From Lysinibacillus sp. FSL M8-0337 (lineage in GTDB: Bacteria; Bacillota; Bacilli; Bacillales_A; Planococcaceae): DNA of 64,000 nucleotides. The notes beneath the pieces are model-generated. The model saw only the letters and a program-made list of their open reading frames with translations, did no database searches and was not told the origin of the DNA. The DNA is taken from NCBI RefSeq assembly GCF_038593855.1, contig NZ_CP151996.1, positions 496,001 to 560,000 on the forward strand, in the 5' to 3' direction. Each line of letters begins with the position of its first letter. The stretch's first letter is position 1. A program made the translations under genes and the position numbers. Positions 9,420 through 20,199 of this stretch are shown here, piece by piece.

Positions 9420-9437
9420 ATTACACCTAGGCGTAAT
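9420..9437. promoter_or_regulatory. 18-bp near-perfect palindrome
   Basis: ATTACACCTAGGCGTAAT reads the same on both strands except for one A-C pair. It sits in the 197-bp gap before the acyl-CoA dehydrogenase gene and could be an operator, but I know of no matching consensus. There is no T tract, so it is not a terminator. Confidence 0.3.
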
Positions 9438-9589
9438 GGTGTCCAGATTTTTGGGTGTATGCTCAATAAAAGTTGTGATAGCCGCCAAGGTCTTAACTTA
9501 CTTTAGCTAGTCGTTATATTTTGAGGGCTGTTGTTAAAAGTAAGTTAATGTGTAATGCTACGTGACAGCATAGAGGGGTGACATTATAG

Positions 9590-10723
9590 ATGCATTTACA
9601 ATTTACAGATGAGCAATTAATGATGCGTGATATGGTGCGCAATTTCTCACTGGAGAAAATCGCACCTTGGGTAGAACGTATGGAGGCTGGTGAGTTTCCG
9701 CGTGAACTGCTTACACAAATGGGTAAATTAGGTTTAATGGGCATCACAACCCCAGAAGAACTAGGTGGCTCTGCGATGGATTTTACTTCGTACATTATCG
9801 CAATCAATGAATTATCAAAAGTGAGCGCAGTAATGGGTGTTATATTATCAGTACATACGTCTGTAGGTACAAACCCTATTATTTATTTTGGTAATGATGA
9901 GCAAAAACAACGTTATGTACCGAAGTTAGCAGCAGGTGAATATTTAGGGGCTTTTTGTTTAACAGAGCCAAGTGCGGGTTCAGATGCAGGCTCTTTACAA
10001 TCAAAAGCAGTACGTGATGGTGATGAATATGTCATTAACGGCTCAAAAGTATTTATTACAAACGGAGGCGAAGCTAATGTTTATATTGTTTTTGCCTCAA
10101 CTAATCAAGCTGCTAAAACACGTGGCATTTCAGCATTTATTGTTGAAAAGGGTACGCCGGGCCTAATTATAGGTAAGGATGAACACAAAATGGGCCTACA
10201 TGGTTCACGTACGGTCCAATTAACATTTGATAACTGTCGAATACCAGTTGCTAATCTTCTAGGGGAAGAAGGAGAAGGCTTCAAAATCGCGATGGCAAAT
10301 TTGGATGTTGGGCGTATAGGAATCGCAGCACAAGCTTTAGGAATTGCTGAAGCAGCTCTTGAAGCAGCGACTGCTTATGCCAAAGAGCGTGTGCAATTTA
10401 GTAAACCGATTGCAGCACAGCAAGGAGTCGGTTTTAAGCTAGCCGATATGGCAACGGCTGTAGAAGCGGCAAAACTGCTTGTTTATCGTGCAGCTGATTT
10501 ACGTGCCAAAGGTTTACCGTGTGGAGCAGAGGCATCAATGGCTAAACTCTTTGCTTCTCGAACAGCTGTACAAACAGCGATTGAAGCTGTACAAATTTTT
10601 GGTGGCTACGGCTATACCGAGGATTACCCAGTAGAACGTTATTTCCGTGATGCTAAAGTGACAGAAATTTACGAAGGTACAAGTGAAATTCAAAAACTAG
10701 TGATTAGTAAATATTTAATTTAG
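9590..10723 (+). CDS. Acyl-CoA dehydrogenase
   Basis: An FAD enzyme making the first double bond in acyl-CoA. The 377 aa cover the N-terminal helical domain, the beta domain with the substrate/FAD signature AFCLTEPSAGSDAGS (near 124) and the C-terminal helical domain. The catalytic base is Glu362 in EIYEGTSEIQ, the position used by short/branched and butyryl-CoA enzymes. AGAGGGGTGA lies before the ATG. It is about 100 bp from a paralogue. The nearby icmF suggests branched-chain acyl-CoA such as isobutyryl-CoA as one substrate, but substrate cannot be read from sequence. Confidence 0.92.
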   Translation: MHLQFTDEQLMMRDMVRNFSLEKIAPWVERMEAGEFPRELLTQMGKLGLMGITTPEELGGSAMDFTSYIIAINELSKVSAVMGVILSVHTSVGTNPIIYFGNDEQKQRYVPKLAAGEYLGAFCLTEPSAGSDAGSLQSKAVRDGDEYVINGSKVFITNGGEANVYIVFASTNQAAKTRGISAFIVEKGTPGLIIGKDEHKMGLHGSRTVQLTFDNCRIPVANLLGEEGEGFKIAMANLDVGRIGIAAQALGIAEAALEAATAYAKERVQFSKPIAAQQGVGFKLADMATAVEAAKLLVYRAADLRAKGLPCGAEASMAKLFASRTAVQTAIEAVQIFGGYGYTEDYPVERYFRDAKVTEIYEGTSEIQKLVISKYLI

Positions 10724-10824
10724 TAGAGTGCCAACATCGTAAAACTTAGTTTATGCACACGTATTTATAGGCAATTTACTAAAGGAACAGGCGAACTTCA
10801 TTAAAATTAAAGGGGAAATGGACA

Positions 10825-11961
10825 ATGAACTTTCAATTAACAGAAGAACATGAACAATTACGTGAAATGATTCGCGATTTTGCTTTAAACGAGGTAGCAC
10901 CAACAGCCGCAGAACGCGACGAAAATGAAGAATTTGATCGTGCAATTTTTGATAAGATGGCTGAATTAGGCTTAACAGGGATTCCGTGGCCAGAAGAATA
11001 TGGTGGTGCGGGCTTTGACTACCTTGCCTATGTCATTGCTGTTGAAGAATTATCTCGTGTCTGTGCTTCAACAGGGGTAACATTATCCGCTCATACTTCT
11101 TTAGCTGGTTGGCCGCTATATAAATTTGGTACGGAAGAACAAAAACAAAAGTACCTGCGACCAATGGCAGAAGGTAAACATATCGGTGCTTATGGTTTAA
11201 CAGAGCCAGGTTCGGGTTCGGATGCTGGTGGTATGAGAACGTATGCAAAACGCGATGGCGATGATTATATTCTGAATGGTTCAAAGATTTTTATTACAAA
11301 CGGTGGCGTAGCAGATACATATATCGTATTTGCAGTAACAGACCCAGAAGCGAAAAATGGCACGTCTGCTTTTATCGTTGAAGCAGGTTTTGCAGGTTTT
11401 TCAGTTGGTAAAAAGGAGAAAAAACTAGGGATTCGTTCATCACCGACAACAGAAATTATTTTCGATAACTGCCGTGTACCAAAAGAAAACTTACTTGGGG
11501 CTGAAGGAGACGGCTTTAAAATTGCGATGACAACACTTGATGGTGGACGTAACGGCATTGCAGCTCAAGCAGTAGGAATTGCTCAAGGTGCTTTAGATGC
11601 TGCGGTTGAATATGCCAAAGAGCGTGTACAATTCGGTAAGCCAATTACTGCAAACCAAGGTGTGTCCTTTAAATTAGCGGATATGGCAACGCACATTGAA
11701 GCATCTCGTCTGCTTACATACCAAGCTGCTTGGTTAGAAACAAACAATCTTCCTTACGGTAAGGCATCAGCAATGGCAAAGTTAATGGCTGGTGATACAG
11801 CAATGAGCGTCACAACTGAGGCAGTTCAAGTCTTTGGTGGTTATGGTTACACGAAGGATTATCCAGTAGAACGCTTTATGCGTGATGCGAAAATTACTCA
11901 AATTTACGAGGGTACACAAGAGATTCAACGTCTTGTTATCTCGCGTATGTTGACGAAATAA
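10825..11961 (+). CDS. acdA: Acyl-CoA dehydrogenase
   Basis: A second, 378-aa acyl-CoA dehydrogenase, paralogous to the gene just upstream. It has the [16 protein letters not shown] signature near 130 and the catalytic Glu362 in [10 protein letters not shown]. In B. subtilis acdA sits between fadF and rpoE, so this copy is the more likely acdA orthologue. AAAGGGG lies eight bases before the ATG. The stop is three bases from the start of the TetR gene, indicating one transcript. Electrons would go through ETF to FadF. Confidence 0.92.
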   Translation: MNFQLTEEHEQLREMIRDFALNEVAPTAAERDENEEFDRAIFDKMAELGLTGIPWPEEYGGAGFDYLAYVIAVEELSRVCASTGVTLSAHTSLAGWPLYKFGTEEQKQKYLRPMAEGKHIGAYGLTEPGSGSDAGGMRTYAKRDGDDYILNGSKIFITNGGVADTYIVFAVTDPEAKNGTSAFIVEAGFAGFSVGKKEKKLGIRSSPTTEIIFDNCRVPKENLLGAEGDGFKIAMTTLDGGRNGIAAQAVGIAQGALDAAVEYAKERVQFGKPITANQGVSFKLADMATHIEASRLLTYQAAWLETNNLPYGKASAMAKLMAGDTAMSVTTEAVQVFGGYGYTKDYPVERFMRDAKITQIYEGTQEIQRLVISRMLTK

Positions 11962-11964
11962 TCT

Positions 11965-12597
11965 ATGACAGAAAAGAACAAAAGACCCCAAGTTCAGTCA
12001 ACCGTGAAAGACGAAAATCTCATTGCCATTCGCCGAGAACAAATGATTCAAGGTGCTATTAAATTATTTAAAGAAAAAGGTTTCCATCGTGCTACCACAA
12101 GGGAAATTGCTAAAGCAGCAGGTTTTAGTATCGGTACATTATATGAATATATTCGTACAAAAGAAGATGTACTATACCTCGTTTGTGATAGTATCTACCA
12201 CCATGCGATGGAACGTCTATCAAGCTATGAGATCAAGGCAGGAACGATAGAAGAGTTAAAAGAAATGATTCGTGAATATTTTTTACAAATTGATAGCATG
12301 GTAGATGAATTAACAATCATGTATCAGGAAACGAAATCATTATCAAAAGAAGCACAGCGTTATGTTTTTAGTAAAGAGTTTGAAATGGTTGCTACTTTTG
12401 AACGATTGTTAAAACGGTGCGTGCAGTCAGGGGAACTAACAATGACTGATCAGCAAATTCATTTAGCAGCAAATAATTTAGTTGTTCAAGGTCAAAGCTG
12501 GGCGTTCCGCAAATGGGCGCTTCACCGTCAACATACGCTTGACGAGTATATTGAAATGCAAACAACATTGTTCATTTCAGGCATTAAGGGGTTTTAA
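11965..12597 (+). CDS. TetR/AcrR-family transcriptional regulator
   Basis: A 210-aa repressor-type protein. The N-terminal helix-turn-helix runs from about residue 24 to 70 (MIQGAIKLFKEKGFH, then TTREIAKAAGFSIGTLYEYI). The C-terminal part is helical ligand-binding sequence without recognisable specificity. It is the last gene of the acyl-CoA dehydrogenase unit and precedes icmF, so an acyl-CoA ligand and local targets are likely. It resembles FadR/KstR2-like regulators in layout. The ATG at 11965 has no clear ribosome site and probably relies on coupling to acdA; a Met at 12043 would cut into the HTH. Confidence 0.88.
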   Translation: MTEKNKRPQVQSTVKDENLIAIRREQMIQGAIKLFKEKGFHRATTREIAKAAGFSIGTLYEYIRTKEDVLYLVCDSIYHHAMERLSSYEIKAGTIEELKEMIREYFLQIDSMVDELTIMYQETKSLSKEAQRYVFSKEFEMVATFERLLKRCVQSGELTMTDQQIHLAANNLVVQGQSWAFRKWALHRQHTLDEYIEMQTTLFISGIKGF

Positions 12598-12617
12598 TAA
12601 GTTCCAAAGGGGTTTGT

Positions 12618-12658
12618 CGGTAATTGCATAATGCGACATTGCAATTACCGATTTTTTT
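12618..12658 (+). terminator. Terminator after the TetR gene
   Basis: CGGTAATTGCA and TGCAATTACCG form a perfect 11-bp stem followed by seven T. Confidence 0.92.
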
Positions 12659-12891
12659 ATAATGGCGTATGGCACAGAGCTGGTGGTATTTCACTAGGCT
12701 CATGAAAGCCCATACAATGTGTCGATTTTTCATTTGAACAGGGTGGAAGCTGGCATTAAACAGTGATTCACTGCTTGCTAGCAAAGCATCGGTATGAAGC
12801 AAAATGGTTCTGTGTTCGTACTTTTTAAATGATGAACTAAATGCAAACATTGATGAAAAGATTTACTAAGGGGAGAAAGTAGGGGTTTCAT

Positions 12892-15800
12892 ATGACAAAG
12901 GTAGAAGTGTATCGTCCAAAAAATCACGTACGTTTTGTTACAGCATCAAGTCTTTTTGATGGTCATGATGCTTCGGTCAATATTATGCGACGGATTTTAC
13001 AATCGAGCGGTGTGGAAGTAATCCATTTGGGCCATAATCGCTCTGTAGAAGAAGTTGTAAATGCTGCGATTCAAGAGGATGCGCAAGGTATTGCTGTATC
13101 TTCTTATCAAGGCGGCCATATGGAATACTTTAAATATATGTATGATTTACTGCGTGAGAAAGGTGCACCGCATATTAAAATATACGGAGGCGGTGGCGGT
13201 GTTATCTTGCCACGTGAAATTAAAGAATTACATGCTTACGGCGTTGCAGGTATTTTCTCACCAGAAGATGGTCGTGTATTAGGGTTGCAAGGGATGATTA
13301 ATGAGCAAATTAAAGGTACAGATTTTCCAACTGCAACTGGTGACTATTTAGAAAAGCTAGATGCTTTAACAACTGAAACACCAGAAATTTTGGCAAATTT
13401 AATAACAGCAGCTGAATCGAATAATGATGATGAAACGAAAAGAATGCTAGAGGAAGCACGAAAACGCTCAAAAGGAACACCGATTTTAGGGATTACAGGT
13501 ACAGGTGGTGCTGGTAAATCCTCTTTAACGGATGAGCTTATCCGTCGTTTTTTAAAAGAATTCCCAGAAAAGCGTGTAGCTATTTTATCGGTGGATCCAA
13601 CAAAGCAAAAAACAGGTGGCGCATTACTTGGAGATCGTATTCGTATGAATGCTATTTTCAATAATCGTGTCTATATGCGAAGTTTAGCAACACGTGGTTC
13701 TCGTACGGAGCTTTCGGCTTCTATTGGGGATGTATTAGATGTCGTACGTGTGGCAGGCTATGATTTAATCATCGTTGAAACAAGTGGTATTGGTCAAGGT
13801 GATGCAGAAATTACAAAATTCACTGATCTATCCATGTATGTAATGACGAGCGAATTTGGTGCACCGACACAACTTGAGAAAATCGATATGATTGATTTTG
13901 CTGATGTCATTGCCATCAATAAATTTGAACGAAAAGGCTCAGAAGATGCACTACGTCAAGTACAGAAGCAATACCAACGTTCTCGAGAGCTTTGGGATGA
14001 ACCAATCGATAAAATGCCTGTTTACGGCACGATTGCCAGTCAATTTAATGATAAAGGAACGAATGCGTTATTTGCTGCATTGGTTCATATTATTAACCAA
14101 AAAACAGGAAGCGATTGGGAAACAGGTTATGAACAATTTGCCAAAACGCAAAAACAGGATGTTATTATTCCGAACGATCGTCGCTATTATCTACGTGAAA
14201 TAACTGATACAGTGCGTGGCTATCATAAAAAAACAGAGCAGCAAGTGGCATTTGCTCGTCGTTTATTCCAATTAGAAGGAGCTATCGCGGCAGTACAGGA
14301 AAAGGCGCCAGATGATGCCCTTGTCGCATCACTTACTTCTTTAGCGGAAGGTGTCCGAGATGAATTAACAGCAGAATCGAAGCGCATTTTAGATAATTGG
14401 CAAGCATTGAAAGAAGCCTACGCTGGGGATGAATTTGTAACCAAAGTGCGCGATAAAGAAATTCGTACAATTTTAACGACAACGAGTCTTTCCGGTACAA
14501 AAATACCGAAAGTTGTATTGCCGAAGTTTGTAGACTACGGTGAAATTTTACGTTGGGTGTATCGTGAAAATGTACCGGGAGAATTCCCTTATACAGCAGG
14601 TGTATTCCAGTTCAAGCGTGAAGGAGAAGATCCGAAACGACAATTTGCCGGCGAGGGTACACCAGAACGTACTAATAAACGCTTCCACTATTTATCGAAA
14701 GATGATGATGCCAAACGTTTATCAACTGCGTTTGACTCGGTAACGCTTTACGGTGAAGATCCTGATTACCGTCCAGATATTTACGGTAAAGTGGGAGAAT
14801 CAGGTGTTTCAATTTGTACGCTTGAGGATATGAAGAAGCTCTATGCTGGCTTTGACCTGTGTGCTCCTTCAACCTCTGTATCTATGACAATTAATGGACC
14901 AGCGCCAATTATTTTGGCGATGTTTATGAATACAGCTATTGATCAGCAAGTTCAATTACGAGAAAAAGAACTAGGAAGACCTTTAACAGTTGAAGAATTT
15001 ACAGAGACGCGTGAGAAAACATTGCAGGTTGTGCGTGGTACAGTACAGGCTGATATTTTAAAAGAAGACCAAGGGCAAAATACATGTATTTTCTCTACGG
15101 AATTTGCGCTTCGCATGATGGGCGATATTCAACAATATTTTATCGACAAAAAAGTGCGTAACTACTATTCTGTCTCTATTTCGGGCTATCATATTGCCGA
15201 AGCAGGAGCAAACCCAATTTCACAGCTCGCATTTACACTTGCAAACGGCTTTACGTATGTAGAATACTATTTAAGCCGAGGTATGAATATTGATGATTTT
15301 GCGCCAAATCTATCATTCTTCTTCTCAAACGGTTTAGATCCGGAGTATACGGTAATTGGCCGGGTAGCACGTCGCATTTGGGCAGTTGTAATGCGCGATA
15401 AATACGGTGCAAATGACCGTGCACAAAAGCTTAAATATCATATCCAAACTTCTGGGCGAAGTTTGCATGCTCAAGAAATTGATTTTAATGATATTCGTAC
15501 AACATTACAGGCGCTTATGGCATTGCAAGATAATTGTAACTCTTTGCATACAAATGCATATGATGAAGCCATTACTACGCCAACAGAGGAATCTGTACGA
15601 CGGGCAATGGCGATACAAATGATTATTACAAAAGAACATGGCTTAGCGAAAAATGAAAACCCATTACAAGGTGCATTTATCGTAGAGGAATTGACGGATT
15701 TAGTAGAGGAAGCTGTGTTAGAAGAGTTTGACCGTATTAATGATCGTGGCGGGGTATTGGGTGCGATGGAAACCCAATATCAACGAGGTAAAATTCAAGA

Positions 15801-16140
15801 AGAATCCATGCATTATGAAATGTTAAAGCATTCAGGTGAATTACCGATCATCGGTGTTAACACATACTTAAACCCGAATCCGCCGACAGATGATGCGATT
15901 GACAATATGGAAATTGCTCGTGCGTCATCAGAAGAAAAAGAAACACAAATTCGTAATTTACAATTATTCTGGCAACAGCATGAGGGGGCAACAGAAGCAG
16001 CGATAGCACGCTTACAAGAGGTTGCTGTAAACAATGGCAATATTTTCGAAGAGCTAATGGAAACTGTAAAAGTAGCGAGTCTAGGACAAATTACAAAGGC
16101 TTTATATGAAGTCGGTGGACAATTCCGTCGCAATATGTAA
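12892..16140 (+). CDS. icmF: Fused isobutyryl-CoA mutase with G-protein chaperone
   Basis: An AdoCbl-dependent mutase interconverting isobutyryl-CoA and n-butyryl-CoA, fused to its MeaI-type GTPase. The 1082 aa contain, in order, a B12-binding domain (1-145; base-off motif DGHD at 23-26, glycine-rich GGGGGV near 100), a G-domain (Walker A GTGGAGKS at 203-210, then metallochaperone motifs up to ~420), a linker and the TIM-barrel substrate domain (about 545-1082, including CAPSTSVSM and [13 protein letters not shown]). The ORF is complete. AGGGGAGAAAG lies upstream, somewhat far from the ATG. The enzyme links valine or branched fatty-acid breakdown to beta-oxidation and depends on the B12 operon at the start of the window. 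Confidence 0.96.
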   Translation: MTKVEVYRPKNHVRFVTASSLFDGHDASVNIMRRILQSSGVEVIHLGHNRSVEEVVNAAIQEDAQGIAVSSYQGGHMEYFKYMYDLLREKGAPHIKIYGGGGGVILPREIKELHAYGVAGIFSPEDGRVLGLQGMINEQIKGTDFPTATGDYLEKLDALTTETPEILANLITAAESNNDDETKRMLEEARKRSKGTPILGITGTGGAGKSSLTDELIRRFLKEFPEKRVAILSVDPTKQKTGGALLGDRIRMNAIFNNRVYMRSLATRGSRTELSASIGDVLDVVRVAGYDLIIVETSGIGQGDAEITKFTDLSMYVMTSEFGAPTQLEKIDMIDFADVIAINKFERKGSEDALRQVQKQYQRSRELWDEPIDKMPVYGTIASQFNDKGTNALFAALVHIINQKTGSDWETGYEQFAKTQKQDVIIPNDRRYYLREITDTVRGYHKKTEQQVAFARRLFQLEGAIAAVQEKAPDDALVASLTSLAEGVRDELTAESKRILDNWQALKEAYAGDEFVTKVRDKEIRTILTTTSLSGTKIPKVVLPKFVDYGEILRWVYRENVPGEFPYTAGVFQFKREGEDPKRQFAGEGTPERTNKRFHYLSKDDDAKRLSTAFDSVTLYGEDPDYRPDIYGKVGESGVSICTLEDMKKLYAGFDLCAPSTSVSMTINGPAPIILAMFMNTAIDQQVQLREKELGRPLTVEEFTETREKTLQVVRGTVQADILKEDQGQNTCIFSTEFALRMMGDIQQYFIDKKVRNYYSVSISGYHIAEAGANPISQLAFTLANGFTYVEYYLSRGMNIDDFAPNLSFFFSNGLDPEYTVIGRVARRIWAVVMRDKYGANDRAQKLKYHIQTSGRSLHAQEIDFNDIRTTLQALMALQDNCNSLHTNAYDEAITTPTEESVRRAMAIQMIITKEHGLAKNENPLQGAFIVEELTDLVEEAVLEEFDRINDRGGVLGAMETQYQRGKIQEESMHYEMLKHSGELPIIGVNTYLNPNPPTDDAIDNMEIARASSEEKETQIRNLQLFWQQHEGATEAAIARLQEVAVNNGNIFEELMETVKVASLGQITKALYEVGGQFRRNM

Positions 16141-16210
16141 ATCAAAAGATTACGAATTTGCTTATAGAGGAACGGTAATGCTAGTTTATCTGAAATACTG
16201 CTGATTTTTT

Positions 16211-16244
16211 AGTGTCTAGTCATACGATTAGGCACTTCTTTTTA
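16211..16244 (+). terminator. icmF terminator
   Basis: AGTGTCTA and TAGGCACT form an 8-bp stem (one G-U) with a 10-base loop, followed by TCTTTTTATTTT. Confidence 0.8.
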
Positions 16245-16290
16245 TTTTCGTTATAATAGAAATGTAAAAAAGAGGGGGGCGCAGTAGAGG

Positions 16291-16449
16291 ATGAAATCAA
16301 TTATTCACTACATTATTGTTTTAGCTTTAGTATTAGGAGTCATTTTCCTGTATAATAAGCAAGTTGGCGCTATTCCTTTACTTTTATTATCGATATATTT
16401 GTTTTTTCTAGGGATAAAAAAAATGTGTAATATAAAAAACAGTAATTGA
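16291..16449 (+). CDS. Small two-helix membrane protein, unknown
   Basis: A 52-aa ORF, ATG to TGA, starting MKSIIHYIIVLALVLG. Two hydrophobic stretches (about 4-19 and 28-44) are separated by a short polar turn (YNKQ), and a basic tail (KKMCNIKNSN) follows. AGGGGGG lies 11 bases upstream. It sits alone between the icmF terminator and rpoE. I do not recognise a family. The ribosome site and regular hydrophobic pattern argue for a real gene; the short length leaves doubt. Confidence 0.55.
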   Translation: MKSIIHYIIVLALVLGVIFLYNKQVGAIPLLLLSIYLFFLGIKKMCNIKNSN

Positions 16450-16603
16450 AGGTAGCAAAGAGACTAAAACATTGTATATAATGGGTATTATGCTTATGGT
16501 ATGGAAAGTTACTTTTGTGCGGTCTTTTTTAGCTGCGCTCCGAAAATAAAGCACTATTTAATTTTAAAACGTCCATTGTGATGAGAGGAAGGAAGTGCAC
16601 GAA

Positions 16604-17131
16604 TTGAATTTTCGTGAAATGACAAAGGAACAATTAGCGGAAGAATCGTTAATTAACTTAGCTTATGCAATTTTAACAGAAAAACGTGCTTCAGTGTCAT
16701 TTAATGACCTGCTTACAATTATTAAAGAGCTTGTTGGCTACAGTGATGAAGAAATAAAATCACGCCTACTACAATTCTACACTGATATGAACGTAGATGG
16801 ACGTTTCTTATTCAATCAAGAAACTGGTTGGGGCTTACGTGAATGGTTTAAAGTTGAACAAATCGAAGAAGAAACAGCTCCTTCTGTGAAAACACATAAG
16901 AAAAAATCTAAAGCCGCTCTTGATGATGAAGAGGATTTAGAAGAAGATTTAGAAGAAGATGATATTGACTTCGATGAAGACTATGAAGAGTTTGTTGAAG
17001 AAGAAATCGACGAGGAAAAAGAAGATATCGATTTTGATGAAGAAGATATAGAAGATATTGATGAAGAAATTGATGAAGATTTCATTGAAGATGATGAAGA
17101 ATTTGAAGAAGAAGAAGAGGAAGAAGTGTAA
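16604..17131 (+). CDS. rpoE: RNA polymerase delta subunit
   Basis: The delta subunit binds RNA polymerase and promotes release of nucleic acid and recycling. The N-terminal folded domain (about 1-90) ends with the conserved FYTDMNVDGRF...GWGLREWF segment. The C-terminal half is an almost pure Asp/Glu tail, as in the family. Length is 175 aa from TTG at 16604, which sits about ten bases after GAGGAAGGA. A GTG three codons earlier (16595) touches the ribosome site. The gene lies between the acyl-CoA block and pyrG exactly as in B. subtilis. Confidence 0.93.
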   Translation: MNFREMTKEQLAEESLINLAYAILTEKRASVSFNDLLTIIKELVGYSDEEIKSRLLQFYTDMNVDGRFLFNQETGWGLREWFKVEQIEEETAPSVKTHKKKSKAALDDEEDLEEDLEEDDIDFDEDYEEFVEEEIDEEKEDIDFDEEDIEDIDEEIDEDFIEDDEEFEEEEEEEV

Positions 17132-17180
17132 GATAAACATGCTTTGAATTTTCTTACTTTTTTACGTGTAGTAAAAATTC

Positions 17181-17217
17181 TTGACTTCTATCACGGTTAC
17201 GTTTAATCTTTTACTTG
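17181..17217 (+). promoter_or_regulatory. pyrG promoter with GGGC start
   Basis: TTGACT (17181-17186), a 17-bp spacer and TAATCT (17204-17209) are followed after seven bases by GGGCTCC, so transcription should start at G17217. In B. subtilis pyrG the same GGGC start allows repeated G addition when CTP is low. Confidence 0.75.
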
Positions 17218-17255
17218 GGCTCCTTAAAAAAAGGAGAAAGACCGTGTATATAATA

Positions 17256-17294
17256 CGCTCCCCCTGCAAACCTATGCAGGAGGGGCGTTTTTTT
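17256..17294 (+). terminator. pyrG leader attenuator
   Basis: A 13-bp stem (17256-17268 with 17275-17287; one G-U and one C-A mismatch) around a 6-base loop is followed by seven T, about 40 nt after the predicted start. The 5' strand is C/U rich (CTCCCCC), the sequence a poly(G) 5' end would pair with to prevent termination. It could also end rpoE transcription. Confidence 0.8.
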
Positions 17295-17848
17295 GTTTTT
17301 AACTTGCTTTTAGGAAGCGGAATAAAGTTAAAGGCTTTGGCAGATGGTGCAGTTTTAATAGCCGCTTTTTAAGCAGGTTTAAATAAATCTGGACGCATAC
17401 GCCGCGTGTGTAATTGATCAATATTCAGTCAAGCACTCCCATACGTATAGATAAGGATAGCAAGCTGTATGTTGCGAACTATTCATTCTGTATAGTAAAT
17501 CGATGACTGAGTATATGTTAGTGCTTCTAGTGAAGGAATAATTGAATTGCTCACAAGTGAGCAAATGATGAATCACTTTACGATGAAGGACAATGTAGAA
17601 AAGGAAAGTAAAAAAGAGATAGAAACGATTACAGCTTCGAATTGACTGCATCTTATGTAGGCATTCTCGGCTTTTCTTATTTTAGGGATAGGAAAGCATA
17701 GATGTTTCTTATTCAGGTCCATAACAGTATTGAACGTTTACATTACCTTCCTGCAATTAGGCGAATCGGTAAACGTAAGTAACATTGGATGGACGCAATA
17801 TACTTTTTTTACTAACAAGATCTAGAACAACATAAGGAGGAATTTTTC
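17295..17848. other. Long non-coding stretch before pyrG
   Basis: About 550 bp lie between the attenuator and pyrG. I find no supported gene. The only distinct element is a perfect 8-bp-arm palindrome, TTGCTCACAAGTGAGCAA, at 17547-17564. A 26-codon ORF after it (ATG at 17566) has no homology I can recognise. The stretch would make the pyrG leader about 630 nt unless a second promoter exists. Confidence 0.5.
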
Positions 17849-19441
17849 ATGACAAAGTATATTTTTGTAACAGGTGGGGTAGTGTCATCACTTGGAAAAG
17901 GGATTGTTGCAGCATCTCTAGGGCGTTTATTAAAAAACCGTGGGTTAGAAGTCACAATTCAAAAATTTGACCCATATATCAATATTGACCCAGGTACAAT
18001 GAGTCCTTATCAACATGGTGAGGTATTTGTAACAGATGATGGTGCTGAGGCTGACTTAGACTTAGGTCACTATGAGCGCTTCATCGACATTAATCTAGGG
18101 AAACATTCAACTGTGACATCTGGTCGCGTTTATCAATCTGTTTTACAAAAAGAACGTCGTGGTGATTACAACGGTGGAACAGTCCAAGTAATTCCTCATA
18201 TTACAAATGAAATTAAAGATCGTATCCAACGTGCTGGACGTGAAACAAACGCAGATGTTGTTATTACAGAGGTTGGGGGAACTGTAGGAGATATCGAATC
18301 ACTACCATTCCTAGAAGCTATTCGTCAAATGAAAACAAATTTAGGCCATAACAATGTTATGTATGTGCACTGTACACTAATTCCTTACATTAAAGCTGCT
18401 GGTGAATTAAAAACAAAACCAACACAACATTCTGTTAAAGAATTACGTTCTTTAGGGATTCAACCAAATATTATCGTTGTGCGTACAGAACAAGAAGTGC
18501 CACAAGAAATGAAGGAAAAACTAGCACTATTCTGTGACGTTCAACCTCACGAAATTATTGAATCTCGTGATGCAGAACATTTATATGAAGTACCATTAAA
18601 TCTTCATGCACAAGACTTCGATGATATCGTACTTGATCATTTCGGTATTGAAGCACCAGAGGCAGATATGGAAGAATGGCGTGACCTTGTGGCAAAAGTG
18701 AAGAGCCTACCAAATAAACGCAGAGTGGCATTAGTAGGTAAATATGTTGAGCTACAAGATGCTTATATTTCAGTAGTAGAAGCGTTAAAACATGCGGGTT
18801 ATGCGTTTAACTCTGATATTGATATTGATTGGATTAATGCAGAGCATGTAAATACAGATAATGTTGTAACGTTACTTAAAGATGCAGATGCTATTTTAGT
18901 TCCTGGTGGCTTTGGTGATCGCGGTGTTGAGGGTAAAATTTTAGCTACGCAATATGCTCGTGAGAATAATGTACCATTCTTAGGAATTTGCTTAGGTATG
19001 CAATTAGCAACAATTGAATTTGCTCGTAACGTATTAGGCTTAAAAGGAGCACATTCTACAGAGCTTGATGCAGAAACACAATATCCTATTATTGATTTCC
19101 TACCAGATCAAAACGATAGCGTAGATATTGGTGGAACATTACGTTTAGGTTTATATCCATGTAAGTTAAAAGAAGGCTCAAAAGCAAGTGATGCTTATGG
19201 CAAAGAGCTTGTCTATGAACGTCACCGTCATCGTTATGAATTTAACAATGAATACCGTGAAGCAATGGAAGCAGAAGGTCTTGTATTCTCAGGAACAAGC
19301 CCGGATGGAAAATTAGTGGAAATTATTGAGCTGCCAGAAAACAATTTCTTCGTAGCATGCCAATTCCACCCAGAGTTCGTGTCACGTCCAAACCGTCCAC
19401 AACCATTATTCCGTGATTTCATCGGTGCAACATTTAAATAA
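17849..19441 (+). CDS. pyrG: CTP synthase
   Basis: CTP synthase aminates UTP to CTP with glutamine and ATP. The 530-aa protein has the N-terminal synthetase domain ([15 protein letters not shown] at 4-18; [11 protein letters not shown] near 45) and a C-terminal class I glutamine amidotransferase domain with Cys381 in [10 protein letters not shown] and the His/Glu pair in CQFHPEF near 515. The start is fixed by AAGGAGG. The leader looks like the B. subtilis pyrG attenuator, predicting control by CTP level. Confidence 0.97.
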   Translation: MTKYIFVTGGVVSSLGKGIVAASLGRLLKNRGLEVTIQKFDPYINIDPGTMSPYQHGEVFVTDDGAEADLDLGHYERFIDINLGKHSTVTSGRVYQSVLQKERRGDYNGGTVQVIPHITNEIKDRIQRAGRETNADVVITEVGGTVGDIESLPFLEAIRQMKTNLGHNNVMYVHCTLIPYIKAAGELKTKPTQHSVKELRSLGIQPNIIVVRTEQEVPQEMKEKLALFCDVQPHEIIESRDAEHLYEVPLNLHAQDFDDIVLDHFGIEAPEADMEEWRDLVAKVKSLPNKRRVALVGKYVELQDAYISVVEALKHAGYAFNSDIDIDWINAEHVNTDNVVTLLKDADAILVPGGFGDRGVEGKILATQYARENNVPFLGICLGMQLATIEFARNVLGLKGAHSTELDAETQYPIIDFLPDQNDSVDIGGTLRLGLYPCKLKEGSKASDAYGKELVYERHRHRYEFNNEYREAMEAEGLVFSGTSPDGKLVEIIELPENNFFVACQFHPEFVSRPNRPQPLFRDFIGATFK

Positions 19442-19446
19442 TAGTA

Positions 19447-19486
19447 AAAAGGATGTCTCGTAATAACGAGACATCCTTTTGTTTTT
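19447..19486 (+). terminator. pyrG terminator
   Basis: AAAGGATGTCTCG and CGAGACATCCTTT pair around a short loop, followed by TGTTTTTAG. Confidence 0.9.
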
Positions 19487-19515
19487 AGCGTTTTAGTTTG
19501 CATATTAAAAAACGA

Positions 19516-20043
19516 TTACAGTTCCTCATCCAAGCCAAGCATTTCATCATAAATAATTTTTACAGCTTCATAAATGAACAGTGCAGCAATTGCATGCGGT
19601 ACAACAATGCGCTCACCTAAATCATTAGGCATTAAACCACCACGCATACGAGTGGAGATATATGTATACGCTAAATCGGCTAATGGATTTTCGTTATTGG
19701 CTATTTCACTCGCTACTGCTGCAAACGGTATAAATTGAGCATTCAATTTTTGTGCCAACGCTAATGCTTCTTGATCATGTGCACTACGTGTAAAAATACA
19801 AATACGATCTGCTTCGCTAACGACTGTATCTTCGTTCCAAGGGAGGAGCTTAGAAAAACGCTCAACACCTTGAAGTGCATTTAATTCGACAACTTGCATT
19901 TCACCAAAGCAAGCAAAATAGACATTGCCTTCGCCTATCGCAGCTTGTGCAAGTAATCGTGCTGTTTCTTCAATAGCTTCTTCTTCATTTTGTGTTATTC
20001 TTTGTAATAATCCGCTCAACTGTGTTGTTAGAATTTTTGACAT
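19516..20043 (-). CDS. ywjG: YwjG family protein (DUF2529)
   Basis: A 175-aa protein on the minus strand between pyrG and spo0F, the place of ywjG in B. subtilis. The sequence resembles a sugar-isomerase-like fold (alternating hydrophobic strands such as VYFACFG and RICIFTRS, with a Ser-rich loop), but its function is not established. The RBS on the minus strand is GAGGTGG before ATG 20043. It is convergent with pyrG and divergent from spo0F. Confidence 0.85.
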   Translation of the reverse strand: MSKILTTQLSGLLQRITQNEEEAIEETARLLAQAAIGEGNVYFACFGEMQVVELNALQGVERFSKLLPWNEDTVVSEADRICIFTRSAHDQEALALAQKLNAQFIPFAAVASEIANNENPLADLAYTYISTRMRGGLMPNDLGERIVVPHAIAALFIYEAVKIIYDEMLGLDEEL

Positions 20044-20199
20044 GATTCCACCTCAATCAATATTATATGGATGTGTGAAGCATAAAGCAAAAGAGTAGAT
20101 AATTTATAATACTAGAAGGTATTAAGCTGTAAAAGGAGAATATTACATATATAGATCTTTTTGTGCAAGAATAATAATTCAAAAAGGGCGGAATGCAAT

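Noticed and set aside
16949-17140. Minus-strand Phe/Ile-rich ORF
   Set aside because: It is the antisense of the rpoE Asp/Glu tail (GAA/GAT repeats).
20131-20175. Sigma-H promoter before spo0F
   Set aside because: AGGAGAA and GAATAAT are present but about 28 bp apart, too far for a sigma-H promoter.
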